Source: Lactuca virosa
Taxonomy: Eukaryota; Streptophyta; Magnoliopsida; Asterales; Asteraceae
Assembly (NCBI GenBank): GCA_928212115.1
Contig: CAKMRJ010005634.1
Coordinates: 174,888,102 to 174,952,101, forward strand
Direction of reading: 5' to 3'
Length of the DNA: 64,000 nucleotides
Shown here: piece after piece, positions 46,353-58,649 of the stretch
How positions within the stretch are numbered: position 1 is the stretch's first letter
How the letters are laid out: each line of letters starts with the position of its first letter
Program-made: the position numbers and the translations under genes
Notes under the pieces: generated by a model
The model's input: the letters and a program-made list of their open reading frames with translations, nothing else
The model's database searches: none
What the model was told of the DNA's origin: nothing

Positions 46353-47624
46353 GTGAGTATGCTCGGGCGAGTCTCTGATATTTTTATGTTGTATTTCAGA
46401 GACATCATGGTTGGGACACACCACAGGCCAGAGACCAGCGGTGTGAGTGACGAGGAGCTTCGTCAGATGATCCACGAGGAGGTGGCTGCGGCTATCCGTG
46501 CCGAGATTCCAGAGATGTTTGGGTCTATTAAGACCACATTGATTGAGACCTTTAATGAGAGATACGCAGCGGTTACTGAGGCTGCAGCCCCTGCAACTAC
46601 CACAGCAGTTGCTGCTGCTAGACCTCAGGGTGGTGATGTGTTGCTGTTCCGGGAGTTCAGCAACACGAAGCCACCAGAGTTTGATGGGACGCAGGATCTG
46701 ATTGCTGCGATGAGATGGGTTTCTGACATCTAGGGATGCTTCTTTACGTGTTCTTGTCCGGAGCATCTGAGAGTTAGGTTCACGCTGAACCAGCTTCGCT
46801 TGGGAGCGAAGGACTGGTGGAAGTTTGTGACAGCGCACTATTCTTCTGTAGAGCTTGCCGCGGTGACCTGGGAAAGGTTCACCGCTATGTTTCGTGATGA
46901 GTACGTTCCCTCGGTGGAAAGGGAACGGTTGGCCCAGGAGTTCTTGACCCTCAAGCAGGGTACTGAGTCTTTTACTGTGATCACCAGGATGTTCCATGAG
47001 AGGGCGATGTTCTGCCCTGAGCACGTGTCTTCCGAGCAGGCACGCATGAGTCGGTATTTGAGAATTTTTAGGAGAGACATTCGCGAGTTCGTGGCGAACT
47101 CGTTGTACCGGACATTTGCCGAGCTTTAGGTGAATGCTCAGAAGAGGGAGATAGAGCTTGAGACTTAGGCTAGGGAGGAGGCGGAGTCTCAGGGGAGGGA
47201 TCGGCGACCGGCACAGTCCCAGCCGGCAGTCAAGCGGACCAAGCCAGCCGATTCGAGATCAGGGAACCAGAAGGGCCGCACTTATGGCAAGTATGGCAAG
47301 AGCCACGAGGGGATTTGTCAAGCAGGGTCTTGCTACAAGTGTGGCAAGGAGGGGCATATGGCTAAGGATTGCCCCAAGGGATTTGCGGTGTGCTTCCACT
47401 GCAATCAGACCGGCCATCGGAAGGCCGAATGTCCACAGCTGCGGGGATCGGCACAGGGAGCACCGCAGGGGTATGCCCCTGCTGCCATACGAGCTACTGA
47501 GAGTCGGCCCGTGAAGGCCGAGACGCCAAAGTCTCGCGGGAGAGCCTTCCAGTTGACAGCAGAGGAGGTCCCTGCAGCGCCCGATGTTGTGGCTGGTATG
47601 TATTCTTTCATCTATTTCTTTTGA
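46353..47624 (+). pseudogene. Ty3 gag (element C) with three TAG stops
   Basis: N-terminus with MVGTHHRPETSG, Ala-rich linker, gag core (FSNTKPPEFDGTQD; GAKDWWKFVTA; RDEYVPSVERERLAQEF), then Cys-containing segments and two CCHC knuckles (CYKCGKEGHMAKDC, CFHCNQTGHRKAEC), of which the first Cys-rich unit has lost Cys residues (YGKYGK). TAG stops at 46731-46733, 47127-47129 and 47166-47168 interrupt it; the last two replace CAG codons. The final frame ends at 47624 inside the candidate intron. Confidence 0.88.
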
Positions 47625-47660
47625 GTTTGAGATATTGTGCTTATATTATGATGTGCGTAG
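47596..47660 (+). other. Candidate 65-nt intron at gag/pol junction (element C)
   Basis: Starts GTATGTATTC and ends GATGTGCGTAG. Same length, borders and position as in element B, with six base differences. Removing it joins gag to the protease frame without a shift. Left in, Gag ends at 47622-47624. Confidence 0.7.
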
Positions 47661-48103
47661 GTACTTTTCTTGTGAGTTCTGTACCTGGTTTGGTGTTATT
47701 TGACTCGGGTGCGAGTCGATCTTTTGTATCATTAACCTTTAGTCAGCACATCAGTACCCGTCGAGAGGCGCTGAGTCGACCTCTGCGAGTTTCCATAGCT
47801 GACGAGAGAGCGGTGTATGCCACTGATGTGATTCGAGGATGCGTACTCGAGATCTTCGGCGTGGAGTTTCCGATTGATTTGGTCCCGATTGCGATGGGAG
47901 ATGTCTGTGTCATCGTGGGTATGGACAGGTTGAGCAGATTTGGAGCGGTTATCGACTGCGAACGATAGCTAGTGACCATACGAGACCCTAGTGGGGGAGT
48001 TCTTACAGTGTACGGTGAGGGAACCCGTTCTAGATCAGCTTTTTGTTCAGCCGCTAGAGCGAGGCAGAGCCTACAGCAGGGCTGTAGTGGGTTTGTGGCT
48101 TAC
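47621..48103 (+). pseudogene. Ty3 aspartic protease region (element C), interrupted by E
   Basis: Protease with LVLFDSGASRSFVS active site and the IVGMD region. A TAG at 47966-47968 replaces CAG (ERQL in B). The frame resumes to GCSGFVAY at 48100, where element E is inserted; CTTAC at 48099-48103 is the left target duplication. Confidence 0.87.
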
Positions 48104-48875
48104 TGTTGGATTAGATGTCTAAGCCCATAACTATTATTGGTATGTACTTGACCCGAGAGTAGCATGGTCCATTTGGGTTGCATATCATCAGGACAATTTG
48201 TTAGGATGGACTTTTGAGAGAAGGTTATTTATGGTTTATTAATATATTATAAGTTATAATATATTAATATGAAATCATATGTTTTAATTAGTATCGATCA
48301 AGAATTAATTTGGAATTAATTTAGTGATCAAAAGAGACTAATTAAATCTATGGGGACTAATTATGATAATTAGTTATATTTATATGTGTTGGGCTTATGA
48401 TCCATGTTGGACCAAGTTTATGTATGGATACATAAAGAGTTGGGCCACATGAACCATGGATCATAAAACCCATGGGTATGGATTATGGGTTATACCCATG
48501 ACCCTTGGAATCCTACATATAAATAGGTTACTCCATAGCCAAAATCACCACTTCTTTTCTTAGAGAAATATGGAGGTGTTTTGGTGCATGGAATTCTCTC
48601 TCAAGAGCCACCTTTGTCCTAGGTGTGTTGTGATTCCATTTGAGGCATTTCATACTATTGGTGCTAAGCTCTTAAGGCCAAATACATCAAGACTTCAAGC
48701 CACATAAAAGGTATGTTTCCCTAACTAGTATATTATATGGTTTATGTCAAATGCATACTAGTTATAGGTTTAATGCCTTGGAAACCATTTGCATGTATAA
48801 TAGAGAAAACATAGATCCAAGGTATTTAGGGTTGTATGTGCACCATAGGATGTTGTGGTATACTAAAACCCAACA
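48104..48875 (+). repeat. 5' LTR of element E (772 bp)
   Basis: TGTTGGATTAGATG...CCCAACA, TATA box TATAAATA at 48518-48525. Confidence 0.92.
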
Positions 48876-48876
48876 G

Positions 48877-48888
48877 TGGTATCAGAGC
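48877..48888 (+). promoter_or_regulatory. Primer binding site, element E (tRNA-iMet)
   Basis: TGGTATCAGAGC one base after the LTR. Confidence 0.9.
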
Positions 48889-50459
48889 CATGGGTTGTTT
48901 TCTGTTATATTGATGCAAATGTTTTATTTTCAAGTTGAAAAAAAAGGGAAAAAAAACATGACGTTTGTCAAATTTTAAGATAATTACTTGTTTTTGTGAA
49001 AAACTAATTATTTGTAAAATTTGAATCATTTGCTATATGAATTGAATTAGGTCAAATTTAGTAAAAGATAAAATGATATGATTATTTTATTAGTTTTAAA
49101 AGTTTGATCTAAAGAGTTTTTTGAAACCTCCATAAGTTATGGATATGAAAAGGTTTTAAAAAAATTGATTCAAAGTTTTTTATGGAGTTACCAAACTTGG
49201 TCTTAATGTTTTAAAGAATTCCATAACTTGTTCTTAAGTTATGGAACATGAAAAGTTTCATCATAAAACAAGTATTTAACTCCATAAGTTATGGAATCCA
49301 AAAGTTTTCAAGAGTTACAAAACTTGCCCTTAAGTTTTGGAATTTGGAAAAAGTTTTTTATGATAAAAAAAAGAATTGAATTCTAAAACTCTTGGGTTCA
49401 TAACTTAAACAATTAATTAAATGATTTTAATTTTGAATTTAATAATTGGAATTATGATGTTTTTATTGAATAATTCAATTAACTCTTATGGACTTTATTA
49501 ATAGATAATTAAAGTGTTTAATTAAAAGAGAATTAATAATTCCATAATGACATGGTTTAAATTTAATTAAATTAAGAGTATAGTTTAATTAATAGATTAA
49601 ACCACCAAGTATTTTAAATGTCTAAAATACACCCTTGTACTATTATAATATTAAAAGTTTAATATATTATATGTATAAGAGCAAGTCGTCTTACCATTAG
49701 TAGGCCTCATTCACGAAGCCGGTCTATAAGGGGGGTATAAGGTTACTGCCTATAAAATGGCAGTTTAATGGGTGTCCACTCTCACCCACCGCTTCCTTGA
49801 CTGGTGGAGGGTCGTTAGCCGAACAGGTAGGACAAGGACTATAATTCTCCCTTCATTATAAGTATAATGATAAATACTAAGTAACTAAACACTTATAAAT
49901 TCCCAATCTTAGTTACTTAGGAAAATGTGAATAAGGTGCTAATCCATGAAATTACACTTTGCACTTTGTTTAAGCTGTTAGTGGAGCGTGTGTGGTTAAC
50001 CGGCACACTAACCTGGACTTAACAAGGTAGGCAAAGGGTAACATAATGTTTATCATAGTATCGTTGGAGCGTGTGTGGTTAACCGGCACATCGATTAAGG
50101 GGTAAATATTAAGGGTACCAAGTATATTTGCATGGTTACTTCACACCTTGTTTTGTGATCCTCGGCATCCCAGTCACAAAACCTGAAGGGCACACTCGAG
50201 ATTGAAACATGCCATTGAAAAGTTCAATGAATCTCAAAAGAGTCTAGGAGTTTCAAAACCAATTAAAACCTAATAATACATTTCGTTTATCTTGGTGCAA
50301 AATTGGTGAATCGTCATTCACCTACCTTCAAATATTTTATAGCTTGGATTACGGCATCCCTCTTCCATGTTATAAAATAGTTTGTTGGGTCCTAGCCTTA
50401 ATATATCATATTGAGTGTTATATTAAGTACTTAAATCAACTTTACGTGAATTTCTCCCA
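48889..50459 (+). other. Leader of element E with duplicated GGTTAACC motif
   Basis: Non-coding. Shares 49690-50370 with the F leader, including the motif pair at 49981-50007 and 50064-50090 and GATTACGGCATCCCTCTTC at 50347-50365. The first 600 bases are A/T-rich with repeated CATAAGTTATGGA-like segments. Confidence 0.78.
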
Positions 50460-51215
50460 TTGTTGATGTATGGTTTAGACAACAATGATCTTCCCAAACC
50501 AAGCTTTCCTAATGAATATGACTTCCCGAGTTTGGCTCATGGAAGTCATACTTCTCTTCCTCCACCTCCTCCAATTATTCTCCCTAACCCACAAGTTCAA
50601 TGTCACTCAAGCCCTAATGGCAAGCAAGGTCTATGTGTGATCACATCTTAGAGATGAAGTCACATATTGACAAGCCGGGAGAGTTGGGTGTCAAAGTCTT
50701 GAGAAAGTTGGATGTTCAATCACTTTCTAAGTCACATAGTGAGTTCCTTTGGGACTACTATGAAACAGACTATGACATGAACCTTAATGATCATATCTAT
50801 TTGCTTGGTGCTGCTGAATCAGCAATGATTTGGAACAATAGTAAAGCAAATTTGATTAGAATATCAACTTCCCAAAAACTTTATGGACAGTGACAATGGT
50901 GACACTGGAAATCCAGAAAAAGCATTCTCTTCCCAATGGAAAGGGATTGGCCATAGTCAACCCGGTTGACCAAATGGTAAAGAGAAAGGCTAAGTCTGAG
51001 ATAGTCCCATTACCAAAGGGTCCATATGTTTATTTTGCCAAAGGAAGGGGCGTTGATTGCAAAGCTGCCAAATTTACCTAAGGATGTTAAAGTCAATAAG
51101 TTTGACTCTACATCAGGTAGAGCCCATTATCTAACTCTGTTAAGTTCTATTCTGAGATCCTCATTACATGATGTGACTGGGTCACATGTTGATGTTTTAA
51201 GAATCAAAGAATAGA
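50460..51215 (+). pseudogene. Copia-like gag remnant (element E)
   Basis: Frameshifted relative of the G gag. Recognisable in successive frames: LPPPPPIILPNPQV (from ~50550), HILEMKSHIDKPGELG and ESAMIWNNSKANLI (50633-50890), LPNGKGLAIVNPVDQMVKRK (~50930-50990), and a decayed zinc-knuckle region near 51026-51075 with most Cys codons lost. It cannot encode a working Gag. Confidence 0.7.
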
Positions 51216-53163
51216 GAGAAATCTTAAAGGAAGTATATGCTGATTCTGATCGCGAAGGTGGATTTCGATCGCATCAGAATTTTGAGCAGTTGCTTAAGAA
51301 GTTATGATATATTGCTAAGGAATAGATAACAACAATTTTCCATGTGGATTGTAAGGATAAGTTTTTCCGCAAAGTTTTAAAATAAAAAAAATTGTTTAAT
51401 TTTATTTATTTGAAGTATCCTTACAATGGCATTTGTGGAAAATTGTTGCTTATATGATTCCACTGACAGCAATATTGGAAAATGGATTTGATTCTTTCAT
51501 TTGTGGTAGTGTCTAAATTTACCAAATCAGGAAAGTTCCTCATCGCCCAAGTTTCAATTGGACCGAAACTTGGAATCATGCAATTTGAATAGTATGATGA
51601 ATGAGAACTTTCAAGCATTTGAAAATCAAGACTAATTACTTGTTCACATGGATGTGTGAGTCAAGTGAATGACTAAAGGGATCGAGTACACATTCTTGTG
51701 CACTGGTCATGTCCACCACAAAGCTCGTTAAGACTATTTGATTTACTAAAGTTTAGTAAATATGGTTATACTTACAAGTTTACGTATAATTCTGAAACAT
51801 TGGAAAAGTCTCAATGTATGGCAGAACGAATGGGAAGAATCAAATTAGGCAGAAAGATAAAAGTTTCTCAAATCTGAAAAGATGGGAGAGTACTTTAGTA
51901 TCATGTTTGTGATCATATTAATGATTTAGAAATCATATCACAATTAGTCCTCTAAAGGTCATATTAGTGCATTCTTATGACTAAGAAGAGGAGTCATGAA
52001 TTGTTGAAATGGTTAGATCAGGAAGATGAGTCATACTTCGTTCCAAAACAATTCTTAGAGTCATACTCCAAGATTGTAACTTGAGTGACATATCTTAAAG
52101 AAAGGTTTAAAACACTTGTCAAATGTAAGAGTAAAAGTGTCCTACTCTTGTACATTTGAAATTGGTAAGTTGTGATGTTTTGGATAAAACAAAGACCAAC
52201 TAAGGCCAATTGTGTGAAGTGTTTGTCTTGATAAAGAATCCGCACTATCTCTTGAATATTTGGAAAGATAGTCTTATATGTCAAGAGGATAGTGGGAGTC
52301 TTAAAGATCCTAAAAAGAATTTCAAGAACTAATCAAGAATAAAACCTGAGGTTCTTCACTAGCACACGACTTGAGGTTTATAACCTATCGTGTTGACATA
52401 TTCTGTGCCCATTCTAGTTAAAGTTGGCTTTGCATAGGAGTTCTGAAAGTTCTCAATTGGTTGCATAACAACTTGGAAGCAATGGCAGGCCCTGTACTGC
52501 CAGGTGGCAAGAAGTTAAGATTGCATAAGTTCAGTCCATATGAGTTTGGATTTGTCATTATCCTTGTCTTGTGACTATGGTTTTGACGATTCACATGGAT
52601 AAGAACACATACACCATAAAATCTAAGGGTCATAAGGTTTCTCTCCGATTCATGAAAATGATGGTGGGGAAACACTTCCACCAAGTAGATTTGAAGCAGA
52701 TGGCAAAAGGTCTAAACAATTGAGACTATGATTACGGCATCCCTTTTCATAGTTCTGAAATTGTTTAGACACACATGCATGCTATCTAAGGAAAGGTGTA
52801 TGATTTTGATAAAGTTTTATCAAAGCATCTCGTATCAGAAATCTGAACTTTGGTAACAAAGTCAATAAAGTATTGATTTCTAGAAGTCCAGCTGATTTCT
52901 GAGTACACGTCAAAGCTAGTGGGAGCATAAGTGTTATGCTAATAATCATCATGTTAGTGGGAGCATGATAATTATTGTTAGTGTTGCAAGTTAGCAATGT
53001 TAATTATAGAAAACAAAAGTTTCAATTCGTGAGGCTGCAAGGATTGAAAAAGTTGTTTTGCTATAATTAAGGGAGAGGATATACTTCATTTCAGTTCTAA
53101 AGGCTTAGATTGAGACCTTAATCATCTTTAGTCAGGAATATATATATACATATATATATATAT

Positions 53164-53220
<57 letters not shown>

Positions 53221-54972
53221 TTTCATGTTGGATTGGTTCAACTTAAGGAAATTCTATATATTGTGTTCTCAAAATTCGATTATGATTACGGCATCCCTCT
53301 TCATAGTCAAATTTTGAAAACATGGCAAATAAAAATATTGTAGCAAAAGACTGGTCTAGAATCATGTCTTTATGTGAGACATCATGAATCGTGTACCATT
53401 TGCTTTGGGTACAGGATCGATTGCATGTGCTATAATATTTGTCATTTCTAAATTTTTCCAAATGCCCAGAGGCATTAAGAAGGAAAAGGTCTAGAATTGG
53501 ATATGACTAAAATGATTAAGCAATTGTCGAGGACAATCTGAGGTTTACCAAAGATTGGTTGCTCAGGGACAGTTGGAAGTATAGTGCTAATTTTGGAAGG
53601 ACCATATTGACATATTCTGAAAAGAGGCATCTCTTATTCATAAGTGATAGTCAAAATGAGAATATGGAGTTGTCTCCATAGGTGGAAGTTATCTGTGTAA
53701 GATTAGAAAACTTAATGCAAGAAGCATGTCCAAAGCAATGTACTTTGAATATGAGACTTAGTTTCCATGGAGTTGATCTCCATTGGAATACTTTATAATG
53801 ACTGTTGGCAAGTCTTTGTGACTTTGTACATATTCATTACAGGAGGGTCAGTGCATATAAGTTTAAAATCTAAACAGATTTCGATAAATGATAGGAATTT
53901 GAAATTCTCACATTTTTCGATAAGGATTTGGGAGTGTGAAATTAGAATCATTGAAATTATGTTCAATTGGTTTATTTCACAAAGTAAGGATCATAGACAA
54001 ACATAGAGTGCATACTTGGTGTATGGAAAAGCTATTGTTTAAGAAAAACATAGTGTACATGCTTGGAGCATGGGACAACTAGTGTTTTTTAATTCAAGTA
54101 TAAAGTTGATAAAACCGAAACAATGAATAATGAGTAATCAGTATGGTGATAAATAAAAGTGTTTATTTATATTCATAGGGTTTGATACCATATTTGATTC
54201 ATTTATTCTTGTGTTTCACTTTGCATGTTTTGACTTCCAGAATAACTAAGTCGCTCTTCCTGAATGATTAAGTTATTCAAACCATCCACAGTCGGTCATA
54301 TGTTGGAAGTAGATATGAATCAAGACTGTCATGGGTTGGTTTGTAGAGGTCCAAGTTGGTGGACAAAGTGGTGCTACAACACTCATGAGTGCTCATAAGT
54401 TCTGAGTATTGGATTCAACCCGCGCTCATTTGAATCACTTCATGGATTTTATCACGAGTGATCATGAGACGATAATATCTTATATTCTTCAAACCTAGAG
54501 ATATGAGTTGTTACTATGAGTTGGTTATACATTGATTGCACGAAAACGCATTTGGTAACTCGATGTTATAAAACGTGCCTTTGTGTATGATTCAACAAGT
54601 AGTAGAACAGGCCATATGAGTCGAAGTTTATCCATTCCTTTTACCTTCGGGATAAAAGCGATATCTGTGGGCCCCTCGATGATTTAGCGATGACACATAT
54701 GAGTGCTTGGCCAAGCCGGACTGATTTGATTTGTTCAATCAGTCAGTCATCATAAATCGAAAATCGGGAAACAACAAATGGACAGAGAGAATGATTATAA
54801 TCCATGTCTCAGTCCATATGATATCTAGAATGAAGGAATATATGATCCCTTATCTAATGGACGCGTCATTGATTTGTTCAGAGTTCGACAGCGGCTTTAA
54901 GAGCTACGATTGCTAGTCGGGTTATGAAGTCGTACTTGCAATAATAGTTTTAGACTTATCCAAGTGGGAGAC
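51216..54972 (+). other. Non-coding internal region of element E
   Basis: No pol domain in any frame. Similar in patches to element G (minus strand). Contains two more GATTACGGCATCCC copies (52730-52748, 53284-53302) and a (TA)n tract at about 53138-53217. 54140-54970 matches the 3' untranslated region of F, ending in the polypurine tract. Confidence 0.72.
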
Positions 54973-55744
54973 TGTTGGATTAGATGTCTAAGCCCATAAC
55001 TATTATTGGTATGTACTTGACCCGAGAGTAGCATGGTCCATTTGGGTTGCATATCATCAGGACAATTTGTTAGGATGGACTTTTGAGAGAAGGTTATTTA
55101 TGGTTTATTAATATATTATAAGTTATAATATATTAATATGAAATCATATGTTTTAATTAGTATCGATCAAGAATTAATTTGGAATTAATTTAGTGATCAA
55201 AAGAGACTAATTAAATCTATGGGGACTAATTATGATAATTAGTTATATTTATATGTGTTGGGCTTATGATCCATGTTGGACCAAGTTTATGTATGGATAC
55301 ATAAAGAGTTGGGCCACATGAACCATGGATCATAAAACCCATGGGTATGGATTATGGGTTATACCCATGACCCTTGGAATCCTACATATAAATAGGTTAC
55401 TCCATAGCCAAAATCACCACTTCTTTTCTTAGAGAAATATGGAGGTGTTTTGGTGCATGGAATTCTCTCTCAAGAGCCACCTTTGTCCTAGGTGTGTTGT
55501 GATTCCATTTGAGGCATTTCATACTATTGGTGCTAAGCTCTTAAGGCCAAATACATCAAGACTTCAAGCCACATAAAAGGTATGTTTCCCTAACTAGTAT
55601 ATTATATGGTTTATGTCAAATGCATGCTAGTTATAGGTTTAATGCCTTGGAAACCATTTGCATGTATAATAGAGAAAACATAGATCCAAGGTATTTAGGG
55701 TTGTATGTGCACCATAGGATGTTGTAGTATACTAAAACCCAACA
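54973..55744 (+). repeat. 3' LTR of element E (772 bp)
   Basis: Differs from the 5' LTR at two positions by eye (near 55625 and 55726). Followed by the CTTAC duplication. Confidence 0.92.
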
Positions 55745-57326
55745 CTTACGTGATGGATACGAGGTGTGATGCGGAGAGACCGAGATCGGTCGATGAGGTT
55801 CCGATAGTGCGTGATTTCCCGGATGTTTTCCCCGAGGAGTTGTCGGGTGTGCCTCCCGAGAGGCAAGTAGAGTTCCGTATCGATTTGGTTCCGGGGGCAG
55901 CGCCTATTGCCAAGGCGCCCTATCACCTTGCGCCTCCAGAGATGCAGGAGTTATCCTTGCAGCTTCAGGAGCTGCTGGGGAAGGGGTTTATTCGGCCGAG
56001 TAGCTCGCCATGGGGAGTGCCGATCCTTTTTGTAAAGAAAAAGGATGGTTCACACCGGATGTGCATTGATTACCGGGAGTTGAACAAGTTAACGGTCAAG
56101 AACCGTTACCCCTTACCGAGGATCGATGATTTATTTGATCAGTTTCAGGGAGCGTCTTGGTTCTCCAAGATCGATCTGAGGTCTGGATATCATCAGATGA
56201 GAGTGCATGATGAGGATATCCAGAAGACGGCATTCAGGACTCGTTATGGGCATTACGAGTTTGTGGTGATGCCTTTCGGGCTCACCAATGCACCGGCGGC
56301 GTTCATGGATCTCATGAACAGGGTGTGCAGACCGATGTTGGATTGTTCGGTGATAGTGTTCATTGATGATATACTGGTGTATTCGAGATCTAGAGAGCAG
56401 CATGAGGAGCATTTGAGGGAGATCCTTGGAGTTCTGAGATCGGAGAGGCTTTACGCCAAATTCTCCAAGTGTGATTTCTGGTTACAAGAGGTCCAGTTCC
56501 TGGGACATCTCGTTAATCAGAATGGGATATTGGTTGATCCGGCCAAGATAGAGGTGGTGATGAGTTGGGAGGTGCCGAGATCAGGAGTTTTCTGGGGTTG
56601 GCCGGCTATTATAGGAGATTTATTAAAGATTTCTCCAAGATTGCTGTTCCTATCACCAGGTTGACCCGGAAGGGCGTGGCTTTTAGTTGGGGCCCAGAGC
56701 AGTAGGCCTCCTTCGAGACACTTCACCAGAGATTATGCGAAGCCCCGGTGTTAGCCCTTCCGGAGGGGATGGAGGATTTTATAGTGTATTGTGACGCGTT
56801 GATATTGGGATTGGGTGCGGTGCTAATGCAGAGAGGGCATGTGATAGCATACGCATCGAGGCAGCTGAAGCCTCATGAGGCGAGGTATCCTACTCATGAT
56901 CTGGAGTTGGGGGCTGTGGTGTTCGCCCTCAAGATCTGGCGTCGCTATTTGTATGGGGTCCAGTGTACCATATACATGGATCACAAGAGTTTGAAGTATT
57001 TGATGGATCAGCCCAATCTGAATATGCGCCAGAGGAGATGGTTGGATGTGGTAAAGGATTACGAGTGTGAGATCCTATACCACCCGGGTAAGGCTAACGG
57101 TGTAGCCGATGCCCTGAGTCGTAGAGCGGAGAGTGCCCCGATACGTGATGTTTGTTTGAGGTTGACGGTGATGACTCCGGTGTTGGACACCATTCGGGAG
57201 GCTCAGGTTAAGGCCATGAGGCCAGAGAACTGTAAGAGAGAGCGGGTGATCGGGCAGGTGTCTGAGTTCGTTGCCGATAGCCGATGGCTTATGACCTTTC
57301 AGGGTCGGATTTGGGTGCCATTTTGA
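55745..57326 (+). pseudogene. Ty3 reverse transcriptase and RNase H (element C)
   Basis: Resumes exactly where E interrupted: VMDTRCD, FPDVFPEELSG, then RT (KKKDGSHRMCIDY, catalytic FIDDILVYSR at ~56359-56388, FLGHLVNQNGI) and RNase H (YCDALILGLGAVLMQ, DLELGAV, YMDHKSLKYL, ADALSRR). A deletion of ~13 bp near 56580, between direct repeats CCGAGATCA, shifts the frame; a TAG at 56703-56705 replaces CAG. RNase H continues open from 56748 to 57326. Confidence 0.88.
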
Positions 57327-58632
57327 GGGCGGGGCACGTACCATTCTTATGGAGAAGGCACACAGATCGAGGTTCTCGATCCATCTCGGGGCCACTAAGA
57401 TGTATTTGGACCTGAAGATAGACTATTGGTGGCCCTGTATGTAGAGGGATGTTGCATGGTTCGTGGAGAGGTGCTTGACCTGTCGCAGGGTTAAGGCCGA
57501 ACACCAGCGTCCACATGGCAAGTTGCAGCCACTTGAGGTTCCCCAGTGGAAGTGGGAACAGATTTCCATGGATTTTATCACCAAATTGCCAAGGACTGCG
57601 AGGGGTGTCGATGCAATTTGGGTGATCGTTGATCGGCTGACAAAGAGCGCTCATTTCCTTGCCATCAGTGAGAGCTCTTCCGCAGAGAGGCTGGCAGAAT
57701 TGTATGTGAGAGAGGTGGTATCGCGGCATGGAGTACCGATTTCGATTGTGTCAGATCGAGATGTGCGATTCACTTCTAGGTTCTGGAAGAAATTCCATGA
57801 GGAGTTGGGTACGAGGCTGCATTTCAGTACCGCATACCACCCACAGACGGACGGACAGAGTGAGCGGACGATTCAGACGCTCGAGGACATGCTTCGAGCA
57901 TGTGTGTTGGACTTTGGAGGGAGTTGGGACACGTATTTGCCGTTGGCTGAGTTTTCTTATAACAACAACCACCATTCGAGTATTGGCATTACTCCCTTTG
58001 AGTTGTTGTATGGGAGGATGTGTCGGACCCCCATCTGCTGGGGAGAGGTAGGGCAGCGAGTGATGGGTAGCACCGAGATAGTGCTTCAGACGACAGAGCA
58101 GGTACAGCAGGTCAGGCAGAGATTGTTGACAGCTCAGAGTCGCCAGAAGAGTTATGCGGATAGGCGACGATCCGAGCTCGAGTTCCAGGTGGGAGACTTC
58201 GTTCTCCTGAAGGTATCCCCTTGGAAAGGAGTAATCCGATTCAGGAAGAGGGGCAAGCTGGGACCCCGGTACATTGGTCCGTTCCGGGTGACAGCGAGGG
58301 TGGGCAGTGTAGCGTATCGTTTGGAGCTACCTGAGGAGTTGAGCCAGATACATGATACCTTCCACGTGTCTCAGTTGAGGAAGTGTATAGTCGACGAGTC
58401 GGCGGTGGTGCCGCTGGAGAATATTCAGGTGGATGCAAGCCTGAATTATGTGGAGAGACCGATCGCGATCCGGGATCAAAAGGTCAAGATCCTGAGGAAC
58501 TAGGAGGTGCCCCTGGTTCAGGTCCATTGGCAACATCAGAGAGGGTCCGAGTTGACTTGGGAATTGGAGTTGGAGATGCGGGAGCAACATCCAGAGTTGT
58601 TTGCAGAGCGAGACTTCGAGGGCGAAGTCTGA
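57327..58632 (+). pseudogene. Ty3 integrase with chromodomain-like tail (element C)
   Basis: The zinc-binding region ends CLTCRRVKAEHQRPHG. The core MDFITKLPRTARGVDAIWVIVDRLTKSAHF, VSDRDVRFTSRF and YHPQTDGQSERTIQTLEDML holds the D, D and E catalytic residues. C-terminal GPRYIGPFRVTARVG, HDTFHVSQLRKC and the chromodomain-like SLNYVERPIAIRDQK...VPLVQV...LTWELE end at the TGA at 58630-58632. Open from 57463 to a TAG at 58501-58503 (Lys in B); another TAG lies at 57442-57444. This is the best-preserved integrase in the window. Confidence 0.88.
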
Positions 58633-58636
58633 TTCT

Positions 58637-58649
58637 AGTGGGGGAGAAT
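58637..58649 (+). other. Polypurine tract, element C
   Basis: AGTGGGGGAGAAT immediately before the 3' LTR; primes plus-strand DNA synthesis in LTR elements. Confidence 0.85.

Larger units (their letters stand above)
48104..55744 (+). mobile_element. Element E: copia-derived non-autonomous element, recent insertion
   Basis: 7641 bp. LTRs 48104-48875 and 54973-55744 (772 bp each, only two differences seen), primer site 48877-48888, polypurine tract AAGTGGGAGA before the 3' LTR, and target duplication CTTAC (48099-48103 and 55745-55749). Internal 6.1 kb has a decayed gag fragment and no protease, integrase or RT. Leader and 3' sequences are shared with F and G. Confidence 0.92.

Noticed and set aside
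46344..47024. 226-codon open frame on the minus strand
   Set aside because: Antisense of the gag of element C; only an absence of stops.
53138..53217. (TA)n tract as a matrix-attachment or replication element
   Set aside because: A simple dinucleotide microsatellite inside element E; nothing else supports a function.
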